A stretch of 64,000 nt of DNA from Pseudomonas cichorii (lineage in GTDB: Bacteria > Pseudomonadota > Gammaproteobacteria > Pseudomonadales > Pseudomonadaceae), in the NCBI RefSeq assembly GCF_015471405.1, contig NZ_BLVZ01000003.1, positions 62,001 to 126,000 of the forward strand, read 5' to 3'. The stretch's first letter is position 1. Each line of letters begins with the position of its first letter. A program made the translations under genes and the position numbers. Below are positions 9,082 to 17,144 of the stretch, piece after piece. The notes beneath the pieces were generated by a model. The model was not told the DNA's origin, searched no databases, and was given only the letters and a program-made list of their open reading frames with translations.

Positions 9082-9402
9082 ATGACCGACCAATGGATCG
9101 ACGTATGCGCTGTGGACGACATAGACGAAGAAGATGTCATTCGTTTCGACCATGCCCAGCGCACCTATGCGGTTTACCGCTCTGCCGACAGTGAGTTCTT
9201 CGCCACCGACGGCCTGTGCTCCCATGAGGCCATTCACCTGGCCGACGGGCTGGTGATGGCGCATGTGATCGAGTGCCCCAAACACAATGGACGCTTCGAT
9301 TACCGCTCTGGCCAGGCCTTGGGGGCTCCGGTCTGCGTCAATCTCAAGACCTATCAGGTCCGGGTCGAAGCGGGACGTGTCCTGCTCGGCCTCACCTCAT
9401 GA
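9082..9402 (+). CDS. Rieske-type 2Fe-2S ferredoxin, MocE family
   Basis: A 106-residue single-domain Rieske protein. Cluster ligands are visible as C46-x-H48 and C65-x-x-H68, spacing C-x-H-x16-C-x-x-H. There is no signal peptide or membrane segment, so it is a soluble carrier. It sits between the di-iron oxygenase and the FAD reductase and should pass single electrons between them. ATG 9082 follows AAGAGAG. Its stop codon is within 15 bp of the next start, so the genes are tightly coupled. Confidence 0.9.
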   Translation: MTDQWIDVCAVDDIDEEDVIRFDHAQRTYAVYRSADSEFFATDGLCSHEAIHLADGLVMAHVIECPKHNGRFDYRSGQALGAPVCVNLKTYQVRVEAGRVLLGLTS

Positions 9403-9416
9403 AAGGGGGAATCGCC

Positions 9417-10658
9417 ATGCCTGCTCATGACGCTCCACTGGTGATCATCGGCGCCGGGCATGCCGGTGGCCGTGCGGCCCTGACTCTGCGGGCCGAGGGT
9501 TACAGCGGTCGTCTGGTGCTGATCGGTGATGAAAGGCACCTGCCCTACGAGCGTCCGCCACTGTCCAAGGAGTTGCTCAAGGGTACGATGGACCTTGCTG
9601 CATGCAGCCTCTGCGATGAGGCCCGGCTGGCCGAACTGAGCATCGAGCATCTGTCGGGCAACCCGGTAACAGCACTGGACCCGTCCCGTCATCACCTGCA
9701 ACTGGCCGACGGCAACTGGCTGGATTATGCCCGCCTGTTGATTGCCACCGGTGGCCGGGCACGGCAGTTGCCCATTACTGTGCAGCAGCCCGCCAACCTG
9801 CTTTACCTTCGGACCCATGACGAAGCCATTGCCTTGCGAACGTCGCTCAAGCCGGGAACTCGTCTGGTGGTGATCGGTGGCGGCTTCATCGGCCTGGAGG
9901 TCGCGGCCACTGCCCGAGCCCTGGATTGCCAGGTGACCTTGCTGGAGGCCGGGCCGCGTCTGGCGGGTCGAGTCCTGCCAGGGCCTGTTTCCGCCGCCCT
10001 GCTGGCACTGCATGTACGCAACCGCGTGAACGTACGTCTGAATGCAGCCATTGAAACCTTGCAGGGCGCGCCCCGTGTAGAGGCCGTGCAACTGGTCAAC
10101 GGCGAGCAGTTTGCCTGTGACCTGGTGGTCGCAGGTATTGGCATGCAACCCAATATCGAGCTGGCCAGAGCAGCAGGTCTTGAGGTCGGGCAAGGCATTC
10201 GTGTCGATGAACAATTGCGTACCAGCGCCCCGGATATCTTTGCCGCCGGGGATGTCTGCGAGTTCCGCCTGCACCCCGAGGGTGACTTTCAACGTCAGGA
10301 AACCTGGCGCAATGCCGAAGCCCAAGGGCGACATGCAGCCTTGAATATGCTGGGTGCCGGGCAGCCATTCAACGATGTACCCGGCTTCTGGAGCGATCAG
10401 TACGATTGGGGGCTGCAAACCGTGGGGCAGGTTTCAAATAGCGAGCCTGATGCCACACGTGTCACCTCGGCGGACGGCTTCGTGCTGTTTTACCTCGACC
10501 CGCAGCAACGCCTGATCGGCGCCTGCGGCTGGGGACCGGGTAACAGCGTCGCCAAGGACATCAAGCTTTGCGAACGGCTGATCGGCAGTCAGATCAGCCT
10601 GGATGCGGGGCAACTGGCCAATCCCGATATGCCACTCAAGCAACTGCTGAGGAGCTGA
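9417..10658 (+). CDS. FAD-dependent NAD(P)H:ferredoxin reductase, MocF-like
   Basis: A 413-residue putidaredoxin/rubredoxin-reductase-type flavoprotein. The N-terminal FAD Rossmann motif IIGAGHAGG is at 10-18, the NAD(P)H-binding motif VVIGGGFIGLE at about 151-161, and the second FAD motif SAPDIFAAGDV near 270-280. ATG 9417 is preferred because AAAGGGGGA ends 6 nt upstream; another in-frame ATG at 9399 overlaps the ferredoxin stop. It should oxidise NAD(P)H and reduce the upstream Rieske ferredoxin, completing the electron chain to the oxygenase. It resembles the reductases of bacterial ring-hydroxylating dioxygenases. Confidence 0.88.
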   Translation: MPAHDAPLVIIGAGHAGGRAALTLRAEGYSGRLVLIGDERHLPYERPPLSKELLKGTMDLAACSLCDEARLAELSIEHLSGNPVTALDPSRHHLQLADGNWLDYARLLIATGGRARQLPITVQQPANLLYLRTHDEAIALRTSLKPGTRLVVIGGGFIGLEVAATARALDCQVTLLEAGPRLAGRVLPGPVSAALLALHVRNRVNVRLNAAIETLQGAPRVEAVQLVNGEQFACDLVVAGIGMQPNIELARAAGLEVGQGIRVDEQLRTSAPDIFAAGDVCEFRLHPEGDFQRQETWRNAEAQGRHAALNMLGAGQPFNDVPGFWSDQYDWGLQTVGQVSNSEPDATRVTSADGFVLFYLDPQQRLIGACGWGPGNSVAKDIKLCERLIGSQISLDAGQLANPDMPLKQLLRS

Positions 10659-10659
10659 C

Positions 10660-11538
10660 ATGCGTGAATTCCTGATCTTTCAGTCACTCTGGGCAATGCT
10701 CGATCATCAGGGGCAATGCGACCTCTCTCTTGAGGCGCAACTGGAGAAAATCGCGGCGGCAGGGTTTGACGGCATCACCGATCACTTCTGGGTCCCCGGG
10801 CATGTGAAGCGGCTAGCCTCTGCTGCCAACGCTCAGGGCTTGCAGATCGAAGGCCAGTTGTTTCCGCGTACCGTGGACGATCTGGCCAGAGCCATCGATG
10901 TGATTTCACCTTACGGCTGCCACCACCTCACCCTGCAAGCGGATGCGCAACCACGGACATTGCACCAGGCCATCGACCTGATAGAGGGCTGGCAGCGACT
11001 GGCCGAGCAGGCAGCGTTTCCGATCCTGCTGGAAACCCATCGCTATCGCATCACCAGCGACTTGTTGTTCACCCTGGATATCCTCGCCGAGATGCCGGAC
11101 CTCAAGCTCCTGGCCGATCTGTCCCATTACGTCGTGGGTCGGGAACTGCCCGTGCCTGCGGCCTCGCAAGACGAAGAGCATTTGCAGACCATTCTGCGCC
11201 ATAGCTGGGGTTTTCATGGCCGGGTCGCCAACAGTGAACAGGTGCAAATACCCATCACCTTTGCCCAGCATCGGCCCTGGCTGGACTACTTTCTCAAGCT
11301 CTGGCGCTACGGCATCGAGGACTGGCTGAACCGCCCGCTCGGCGAAACCGGCAGCCTGTCATTTACCTGCGAACTCGGCCCGCCGCCCTATGCAATCACC
11401 GGCCCGGACGGACGTGATATCACCGACCGTTGGGCCGAGGCGCTGTTGCTCAAACAACTGATCGGCGAGGTCTGGAAAGAATGTCAGGCTAGCCGGCGCC
11501 AGTACTCTTCTCGCGTTTCATCTGCACCACCAGTGTGA
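10660..11538 (+). CDS. Sugar phosphate isomerase/epimerase-type TIM-barrel protein
   Basis: A 292-residue AP-endonuclease-2-superfamily barrel. The opening pattern (FLIFQSLWAML, then AAAGFDGITDHFW) and the metal-ligand strand PILLETHRYR at about 124-133 are typical of IolE/IolH/MocC-like isomerases, epimerases and dehydratases. The start is 1 nt after the reductase stop, so it is the last gene of the oxygenase operon. In rhizobial rhizopine clusters MocC is of this family, which supports the parallel. Its last 50 bp overlap tail-to-tail with the GntR gene. The exact reaction is unknown. Confidence 0.8.
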   Translation: MREFLIFQSLWAMLDHQGQCDLSLEAQLEKIAAAGFDGITDHFWVPGHVKRLASAANAQGLQIEGQLFPRTVDDLARAIDVISPYGCHHLTLQADAQPRTLHQAIDLIEGWQRLAEQAAFPILLETHRYRITSDLLFTLDILAEMPDLKLLADLSHYVVGRELPVPAASQDEEHLQTILRHSWGFHGRVANSEQVQIPITFAQHRPWLDYFLKLWRYGIEDWLNRPLGETGSLSFTCELGPPPYAITGPDGRDITDRWAEALLLKQLIGEVWKECQASRRQYSSRVSSAPPV

Positions 11539-12241
11539 AGCGGTCATCCGGGTGAATGGTTTCGGACACCACCATCAAGGCCCCTGAATCGTCTCGATAC
11601 TGGCGAATGATCTTCAGGCCGGGCGAGCCCGTCTCGGCATTGAGGCTCCTGGCGATTTCCGGGGTCAGGAGCACCGCTCGCACCTGCTGGTCCACCACGT
11701 CGATATGGCGACCGAAATGCTGCTCGATCAGTGCCGCGATCAGTTCGTCGGGGTGCTGCTCGGCCAGTTCGATCACGGCCGAGTAGCCATCCTGCGCGTA
11801 GACATCCGTCCAGCACAAAGGCGCATTGATGTTCTGCTGGTCGACCCGAATGCTCGACACGCAAAAGTAGTGTTCCCCCGGCTCAAGCCCCAGACGCCGG
11901 GCTTCGGCGATATCCGCAACGAAATGACGAACGTTCTGGATGCTGCGCACCTGCGTCTCGGCCAGATGAACCAGATCCGACACCGATGCCAATGAATGCG
12001 AGTAGCCGCCTCTCGGCGAGCTGGCTTCGACCCGCGTCCCCACCCGCTTGCGTCGTGATACCAGGCCCTGATTCTGCAACTGGGTGATGGCCGCACGCAC
12101 GGTATGGCGGCTCACGTCATAAAGCTCACATAACTCGAACTCGGTGGGTAGCAGGCTCCCCACCGGGTAGCGGCCGCTGGCAATGCCCTCCAGCAGGTCC
12201 TTTGCAACAACCGCATAGCGCGTCTGGTTCATACCTTTCAT
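11489..12241 (-). CDS. GntR/HutC family transcriptional regulator
   Basis: A 250-residue regulator. The N-terminal winged helix reads LLPTEFELCELYDVSRHTVRAA at about residues 30-51. The remainder matches the UTRA ligand-binding fold of the HutC subfamily (AEHYFCV-like strands and YSAVIELAEQHP). GGGA just upstream favours ATG 12241 over ATG 12232. It is divergent from the lyase/DctA operon, and a perfect CGGACAT-N7-ATGTCCG palindrome lies in the gap, so it most likely represses that operon. The ligand is probably the lyase substrate or product. Confidence 0.9.
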   Translation of the reverse strand: MKGMNQTRYAVVAKDLLEGIASGRYPVGSLLPTEFELCELYDVSRHTVRAAITQLQNQGLVSRRKRVGTRVEASSPRGGYSHSLASVSDLVHLAETQVRSIQNVRHFVADIAEARRLGLEPGEHYFCVSSIRVDQQNINAPLCWTDVYAQDGYSAVIELAEQHPDELIAALIEQHFGRHIDVVDQQVRAVLLTPEIARSLNAETGSPGLKIIRQYRDDSGALMVVSETIHPDDRFTLVVQMKREKSTGAG

Positions 12242-12298
12242 CAGTCCCGGTCTTTCTGCGAGTTGACAGTGTATCAGCGAGCGGGCAAGAATTATGTA

Positions 12299-12319
12299 CG
12301 GACATTTATAATATGTCCG
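12299..12319. promoter_or_regulatory. GntR-type operator enclosing a consensus -10 box
   Basis: A perfect 7-7-7 palindrome: CGGACAT (12299-12305), spacer TTATAAT, ATGTCCG (12313-12319). The spacer contains the exact -10 hexamer TATAAT at 12307-12312, oriented toward the lyase gene 37 bp downstream. Binding of the regulator here would block promoter opening directly. No good -35 lies 17 bp upstream. Confidence 0.7.
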
Positions 12320-12348
12320 ACCAATAACAACATATCAGGTATCTCTTC

Positions 12349-13704
12349 ATGTCCAGCACCGTCTTCGACTCCGCCCTCTTTCGCGATATGTTCGGCACCG
12401 CCGAGATGCGCGCCGTGTTTTCCGACAAAGCCCTGATCGAACGCTATATCGAGGTCGAAGTTGCCCTCGCTCGTGCAGAAGCCCGTTGTGGCGTGATCCC
12501 CGCCAAGGCGGCCGAGCAGATCGCCGAACTGGCCACTTACTCGTCGCTGGATCTGGCGCTCATGCAGCACGAAACCGAAATCGTCGGTTACCCGATCCTG
12601 CCTCTGGTCGAACAACTGTCCAAAACCTGCGGCGAAGCCGGACGCTATGTGCATTGGGGCGCGACCACCCAGGACATCATGGACACCGCTGTGGTGTTGC
12701 AGGTACGCGCAGCCCTGGCCATCGTCGAACGTGATATCCAGAGCGTGCGCAACCTGCTGGCCGGTCTGGCCCAGCGTTATCGCGATACCCCGATGGCTGG
12801 CCGGACTCACTTGCAACATGCCCTGCCGATCACCTTCGGCTACAAATGCGCCGTCTGGCTGAGCATGTTCGACCGCCATGCCGAGCGTCTGGTGGAACTG
12901 CGCCCGCGGGTGGAAATCGGTCAGTTCGCAGGGGCCGCAGGCACCCTGGCCTCGCTGGGCGACAAGGGCCTGGAAGTGCAGGAAGCCTTGATGGCCGAGC
13001 TGGGCCTTGGCGTCCCTCAGGCGACCTGGCATGTCGCTCGTGACGGGCTGGCCGAAACCTTGAACTTTCTTGGGCTGGTCACCGGCTCTCTGGGCAAGAT
13101 CGCGCTGGACATCATGATGATGATGACCAGCGAACTGGGCGAAGTGTACGAACCCTTCGTCAAGGGACGTGGTGCCAGCAGCACCATGCCGCAGAAACGC
13201 AACCCGATTTCCTGCGAGCTGATGTATGCCGCCGCCAAGGGTGTACGCCAGCAGGCAGGCCTGATGCTCGACGCCATGATTCAGGATTTCGAGCGCTCCA
13301 CCGGCCCATGGCAGGCCGAATGGATCGCCATTCCCGAAGCCTTCGCCTTGAGCGCCGCGTCCCTGGGCCAGGCGACCTTCATGCTCGCCGGGCTTGAAGT
13401 ACGCCCCGAGCGCATGCGCAAGAACCTGGACATGACCCAAGGCCTGATCGTGGCCGAAGCGGTGATGATGGGACTGGCTCCGGCATTGGGTCGCCAGGTC
13501 GCCCATGACGTGGTGTATACCGCCTGCCGCATGGCCAACGATCAGGGCATCAGCCTGCTCGACGCCCTTCTCGCCCAAGGCGAAGCCACCGCACAACTGG
13601 ACATCGAGGAGCTCAAGCGTCTGACCGATCCGGCCAACTATCTGGGCCTGGCCCCGCAGATGGTCGATATCGCCCTGGCCCGAGAGGGCTCTGTCAAACG
13701 CTGA
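12349..13704 (+). CDS. Fumarase/aspartase-superfamily lyase (adenylosuccinate lyase/PcaB-like)
   Basis: A 451-residue lyase. The superfamily signature GASSTMPQKRNP is at about 274-285 and carries the mobile catalytic serine. Earlier active-site motifs are GATTQDIMDT near 104-113 and GRTHLQHALPITFG near 151-164. These enzymes eliminate an amine or alkoxide from a succinyl group, usually releasing fumarate, or cycloisomerise carboxymuconate. It is unlikely to be housekeeping PurB because it sits with a GntR regulator and a C4-dicarboxylate carrier. An N- or O-succinylated catabolic substrate is a reasonable inference. The superfamily call is secure; the substrate is open. Confidence 0.82.
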   Translation: MSSTVFDSALFRDMFGTAEMRAVFSDKALIERYIEVEVALARAEARCGVIPAKAAEQIAELATYSSLDLALMQHETEIVGYPILPLVEQLSKTCGEAGRYVHWGATTQDIMDTAVVLQVRAALAIVERDIQSVRNLLAGLAQRYRDTPMAGRTHLQHALPITFGYKCAVWLSMFDRHAERLVELRPRVEIGQFAGAAGTLASLGDKGLEVQEALMAELGLGVPQATWHVARDGLAETLNFLGLVTGSLGKIALDIMMMMTSELGEVYEPFVKGRGASSTMPQKRNPISCELMYAAAKGVRQQAGLMLDAMIQDFERSTGPWQAEWIAIPEAFALSAASLGQATFMLAGLEVRPERMRKNLDMTQGLIVAEAVMMGLAPALGRQVAHDVVYTACRMANDQGISLLDALLAQGEATAQLDIEELKRLTDPANYLGLAPQMVDIALAREGSVKR

Positions 13705-13713
13705 TCCTCCGAA

Positions 13714-13733
13714 GGCCCGGTCAAGGCCGGGTC
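13714..13733 (+). other. Intercistronic hairpin between the lyase and dctA-like genes
   Basis: GGCCCGG and CCGGGTC can form a 7-bp stem (one G-U pair) with a 6-nt loop between the two genes. No T-run follows, so it is more likely an mRNA-stabilising or attenuating hairpin than a full terminator. Confidence 0.4.
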
Positions 13734-13773
13734 ATTGCCTTTGCTTGCCAATAAAAACAATGAGATTGCAATC

Positions 13774-15075
13774 ATGTCCACGACCACCAAGAAACCGTTC
13801 TACAAGGACCTGACCTTTCAGGTCATCGCTGCGATGGTGCTGGGTATCGCCTTCGGCTTCATGGCTCCGGAGCTGGCGGCCAAGTTCAAGATCCTCGGCG
13901 ATATCTTCCTCAAGCTGATCAAGACCGCTGTTGCGCCACTGGTGTTTTTCACCGTGGTTCATGGCATCGCCTCGGCCGGCGATATCAAGCGGGTCGGCAA
14001 GGTGGGCCTGCGCGCCCTGATCTATTTCGAGATCGTGTCCACCATTGCTCTGGCTCTGGGCCTGCTGTGGGGCAACCTGCTGCAGATCGGCTCAGGCATG
14101 CATGACGCACACCCGAGCAGCAATACCGCAGCGGCAGCCAGCGCGGCAATCGCCAAGGGCCACGCACCGACCTCGACGCTGGACTTCATCTACGGGATTT
14201 TCCCGGACAACTTCGTCGGAGCCTTCTCCGGCGGTCAACTGCTGCAAGTGCTGGTGATCTCGGTGTTCTTCGGTTTTGCGCTGCTGGCACTCAAGCCCGA
14301 ACGCCGGGAAGTCATCGAGGATGGCCTGAATCGCATCTCCGAGTGCTTCTTCGAGTTCATCAACCTGATCATGAAGTTCGCGCCTCTGGGTGCATTCGGC
14401 TCGGTGGCGTACGCCGTCGGCAGCAACGGCACGGCAGTGCTGATGTCGCTGGCCAATCTGGTGCTGATGTTCTACGTCTGCGTGGCCTTCTTCATCTTTG
14501 TAGTGCTGGGCGTGGTGTGCCGTATTTCCGGGTTCAGCCTGTGGCGCTTCCTGAAGTACATCAAGGATGAAATCTTCATCGTTCTGGGAACGGCCTCCTC
14601 GGAAAGCGCCCTGCCACGCCTGCTGCAAAAGCTGGAGAAGTTCGGCTGTTCCAAGCAGAGCGTGGGCCTGGTACTGCCTACCGGCTATGCCTTCAACCTG
14701 GACGGCACGTCCATCTACATGTCGCTGTGTGTGCTGTTCATCGCCAATGCCTACGGCGTGCCGCTGAGCTGGGAGCAACAACTGGGCATCATCGCCCTGA
14801 TGCTGGTGACCTCCAAAGGCGCCGCCGCCGTGTCGGGAGGCAGCTTTGTGGTATTCGCCGCGACAGTGACCGCCATCGGCGTACTGCCAGCCGAAGGCCT
14901 GGCGCTGCTGTTCGGGGTCTACCGCTTCATGTCCATGGCCATCGCCACCTGCAACACCATTGGCAATAGCGTCGCAACAGTGGTGGTTTCCAAATGGTCG
15001 GGCGAGTTTACAGAAGCGACAGCCCAGGCTGAATACAGCCGTGTGCTGGGGCGTAGTCCGCAGGCTGCGTTGTAA
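13774..15075 (+). CDS. dctA: DctA-type C4-dicarboxylate:cation symporter
   Basis: A 433-residue member of the DAACS (GltP/DctA) family. ATG 13774 has a weak GAGA site; an in-frame upstream ATG would add 13 unlike residues. The hallmark serine-rich re-entrant loop and substrate site are visible as GTASSESALPRLLQKLEKFG followed by PTGYAFNLDGTSIYMSL, the DctA rather than GltP pattern. About eight transmembrane segments can be traced. It probably imports dicarboxylates such as succinate, fumarate or malate, or a related acid that feeds the upstream lyase. The same-operon arrangement and GntR control suggest a paralogue dedicated to this pathway rather than the general DctA. Confidence 0.85.
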   Translation: MSTTTKKPFYKDLTFQVIAAMVLGIAFGFMAPELAAKFKILGDIFLKLIKTAVAPLVFFTVVHGIASAGDIKRVGKVGLRALIYFEIVSTIALALGLLWGNLLQIGSGMHDAHPSSNTAAAASAAIAKGHAPTSTLDFIYGIFPDNFVGAFSGGQLLQVLVISVFFGFALLALKPERREVIEDGLNRISECFFEFINLIMKFAPLGAFGSVAYAVGSNGTAVLMSLANLVLMFYVCVAFFIFVVLGVVCRISGFSLWRFLKYIKDEIFIVLGTASSESALPRLLQKLEKFGCSKQSVGLVLPTGYAFNLDGTSIYMSLCVLFIANAYGVPLSWEQQLGIIALMLVTSKGAAAVSGGSFVVFAATVTAIGVLPAEGLALLFGVYRFMSMAIATCNTIGNSVATVVVSKWSGEFTEATAQAEYSRVLGRSPQAAL

Positions 15076-15091
15076 ATTCAGCAGTAAGGCA

Positions 15092-15787
15092 TCAAGGCCC
15101 CGGAGCAATCCGGGGCTTTTCCTGTTCTGCGTGCGAAGCACGTTTCACCGCCTGTATAAGTTGCTCATTCGACAAGGGGTGATCAAGCAGCGCATAGGCA
15201 TTGAGGAATGCACCCAACGCCCGCACTGTAGACTCGCCGAGATACTGGCTGGTGGGGTTCTTGAGGATGCCCAGCAGCCCCGGCAGCAGGGTTTCAGCCT
15301 GATGCAATGAGTGAAAGTGTTGAGCGGTGACCATCGAATCACTGCGCCTGAGCATGCCAGCCTCCATCTGCCGCTCCAGATAGTCGGCAAGCGCTTGCAG
15401 TCCTTTGGCAGGCCCCGTCGCATAGAACATTACGCCTATATCACTTCTCCCGGACACCGCAATCATCGTGCGCATGATCTGCAATGTCTGCTCATCGGTC
15501 ATCAGCCTGCTCAAGCTGTAGCCGACCCTTGCCAATGCCACAGGAAGTGGCTCATCGGTAGTTGCAAGGGAGTCAAACAGCGAACCTAGCAAACCCTCGG
15601 CAACGTTATGCGCAACAGCGACGAAGAGGTCTTCCTTGTTCGCGAAATAACCGTATAGCGTGCGTTTTGATCCGCCGACCCGAGCGGCGATCTGAGACAT
15701 CGACGCCCCCTCGAAACCAGACTCCAGAAAAACCTGAGAAGCAGCCTCAAGAATGGCTTGGCGCTTGGCTTCTGTCCTGACGCGCAT
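15092..15787 (-). CDS. TetR family transcriptional regulator of the adjacent RND pump
   Basis: A 231-residue repressor. ATG 15787 has AAGGAG 6 nt upstream and is preferred over the longer reading frame to 15814. The TetR helix-turn-helix is at about residues 9-50: AILEAASQVFLESGFEGAS, IAARVGGSKRTLYGYFANKEDLF. The C-terminal domain is a helical ligand pocket. It is divergent from the RND adaptor/pump operon, and two similar palindromes lie between them, the classic layout of drug-efflux repressors such as TtgR and AcrR. Its last codons overlap the dctA-side terminator. Confidence 0.9.
   Translation of the reverse strand: MRVRTEAKRQAILEAASQVFLESGFEGASMSQIAARVGGSKRTLYGYFANKEDLFVAVAHNVAEGLLGSLFDSLATTDEPLPVALARVGYSLSRLMTDEQTLQIMRTMIAVSGRSDIGVMFYATGPAKGLQALADYLERQMEAGMLRRSDSMVTAQHFHSLHQAETLLPGLLGILKNPTSQYLGESTVRALGAFLNAYALLDHPLSNEQLIQAVKRASHAEQEKPRIAPGP
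15097..15120 (+). terminator. Rho-independent terminator of the lyase/dctA operon
   Basis: A perfect 7-bp stem GCCCCGG/CCGGGGC with loop AGCAAT is followed by TTTT at 15117-15120. It lies inside the 3' end of the convergent TetR gene, which therefore encodes the hairpin in its last codons. Confidence 0.75.
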
Positions 15788-15815
15788 AAAAAACTCCTTA
15801 TAGGCGGACGCCAAT

Positions 15816-15838
15816 AGTACACCAAACTGGGCAGTTTA
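15816..15838. promoter_or_regulatory. Putative TetR operator, copy 1
   Basis: The 23-bp site contains the perfect palindrome AAACTG-GG-CAGTTT (15824-15837). It matches a second site at 15865-15887 at about 17 of 23 positions in the same orientation. It lies immediately upstream of the TetR gene. Confidence 0.6.
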
Positions 15839-15840
15839 AG

Positions 15841-15869
15841 TTGACGCCTAAAAAAGCCGTTATTAGTAT
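15841..15869 (+). promoter_or_regulatory. Likely sigma-70 promoter of the RND operon
   Basis: TTGACG (-35, 15841-15846), a 17-bp spacer, and TAGTAT (-10, 15864-15869). The -10 runs into operator copy 2, so repressor binding would occlude it. Confidence 0.5.
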
Positions 15870-15887
15870 ACCGAACCGTACCGTTTA
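15865..15887. promoter_or_regulatory. Putative TetR operator, copy 2
   Basis: This is the second copy of the 23-bp site, beginning AGTATACC and ending GTTTA, with core GAAC-N6-GTTT. It overlaps the predicted -10 element of the efflux operon. Confidence 0.6.
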
Positions 15888-15923
15888 TATTTTAATCGCC
15901 CCCTCGCCCGCCGGAGAACTACC

Positions 15924-17129
15924 TTGAGCCCTGCTGCCAGTCGTACCAGCCTGCCTTTTGCTCTTGTATTTGTGCTTGCAACGCCGCTGCTGTTGACGGC
16001 ATGCGGCAATCCACCCGGTGGGCCACCGCCTGCTGAAGGAACGCCGGTGATGGGTGTCACGACGGTCAGGGCTCAGCCCGTCAACCTGACAACCGAGCTT
16101 CCGGGCCGCACGACTCCCTACCTGATCGCCGAAGTTCGCCCTCAGGTAGGCGGCATCGTTCTGGAGCGTACCTTCCGCGAAGGCGCTGATGTAAAGGCGG
16201 GTGAAACGCTCTACCGGATTGACCCGGCGACGTTCAAGGCAAGTTACGACAATTACGTGGCGACCCTCGGCAAGGCGCAAGCCACTCAGCGCTCCTCGCG
16301 CCTCAAGACCGAACGCTACAAGGAGTTAGTGACAATAAAGGCCGTCAGTCAGCAAGAATACGATGATGCTGACGCTGAACTGGGACAAGCCAATGCCGAT
16401 GTGAATGCGGCGAAGGCGAACGTCGAAAGCGCTCGTATCACCCTTGCCTACACCCGAGTCACCGCTCCTATTACCGGGCGCATCGGCAAGTCGACCGTCA
16501 CACCCGGGGCATTGGTAACGGCTAGCCAGACCACGGCTCTGACCACCATTCAGCAACTTGACCCTATCTATGTAGACGTCACTCAGCCCAGCGCATCGCT
16601 GCTGCGTCTCAAGCGCTCAATGGCTCGTGGTGAGCTGGAAAAATCCGGTGAGTCCGCCGCCAGAATCCGGTTACAGCTGGAGGACGGCAGTGACTACCCG
16701 CTTGAAGGCCGCCTGGAATTCTCGGACGTCACCGTGGACCAGAACACCGGCTCCATCACTCTGCGGGCCGTCTTCCCTAATCCACAGGCAGAGTTGCTGC
16801 CAGGGATGTACGTACGCGCGATTCTGCAGGAAGGCACGCAACAGAACGGAATTCTGATCCCGCAGCAGGCTGTATCACGTAACAGCGCAGGCAAACCCAT
16901 TGCTTATGTCGTCGGCAAAGACAACAAACTCGAACTCCGGACACTGGATACCGACCGCACCGTTGGCGACCAATGGCTGGTGCGCTCAGGCTTGCAGCCT
17001 GGTGAGCAACTGGTGGTAGAGGGCATCCCGCGCGCCCAACCGGGTGCCGAAGTCAAGACAACGCCCTGGCAGCCCAAGGCTGTTACTGCGACCGTTTTCT
17101 CATCAGCGCCAGCCAGCGCCTCGAACTAA
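15924..17129 (+). CDS. RND efflux periplasmic adaptor lipoprotein (MexA/AcrA type)
   Basis: A 401-residue membrane-fusion protein. The start appears to be TTG 15924 with GGAG 8 nt upstream. The signal peptide ends in lipobox LTAC with acylated Cys 27. The lipoyl/hairpin order is visible: EVRPQVGGIVLERTFREGADVKAGETLYRID, a coiled hairpin, then AYTRVTAPITGRIGKS, and a beta-barrel domain with LLPGMYVRAIL. It bridges the inner-membrane pump encoded 15 bp downstream to an outer-membrane channel that is not encoded here. The TetR gene upstream should control it. Confidence 0.92.
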   Translation: MSPAASRTSLPFALVFVLATPLLLTACGNPPGGPPPAEGTPVMGVTTVRAQPVNLTTELPGRTTPYLIAEVRPQVGGIVLERTFREGADVKAGETLYRIDPATFKASYDNYVATLGKAQATQRSSRLKTERYKELVTIKAVSQQEYDDADAELGQANADVNAAKANVESARITLAYTRVTAPITGRIGKSTVTPGALVTASQTTALTTIQQLDPIYVDVTQPSASLLRLKRSMARGELEKSGESAARIRLQLEDGSDYPLEGRLEFSDVTVDQNTGSITLRAVFPNPQAELLPGMYVRAILQEGTQQNGILIPQQAVSRNSAGKPIAYVVGKDNKLELRTLDTDRTVGDQWLVRSGLQPGEQLVVEGIPRAQPGAEVKTTPWQPKAVTATVFSSAPASASN

Positions 17130-17144
17130 GTCGGACGGCCCCCT

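Noticed and set aside
12292..13596. Long 434-codon minus-strand ORF opposite the lyase gene
   Set aside because: A GC-rich antisense shadow, rich in His, Gln and Gly with no family pattern. The plus-strand lyase is clearly the real gene.
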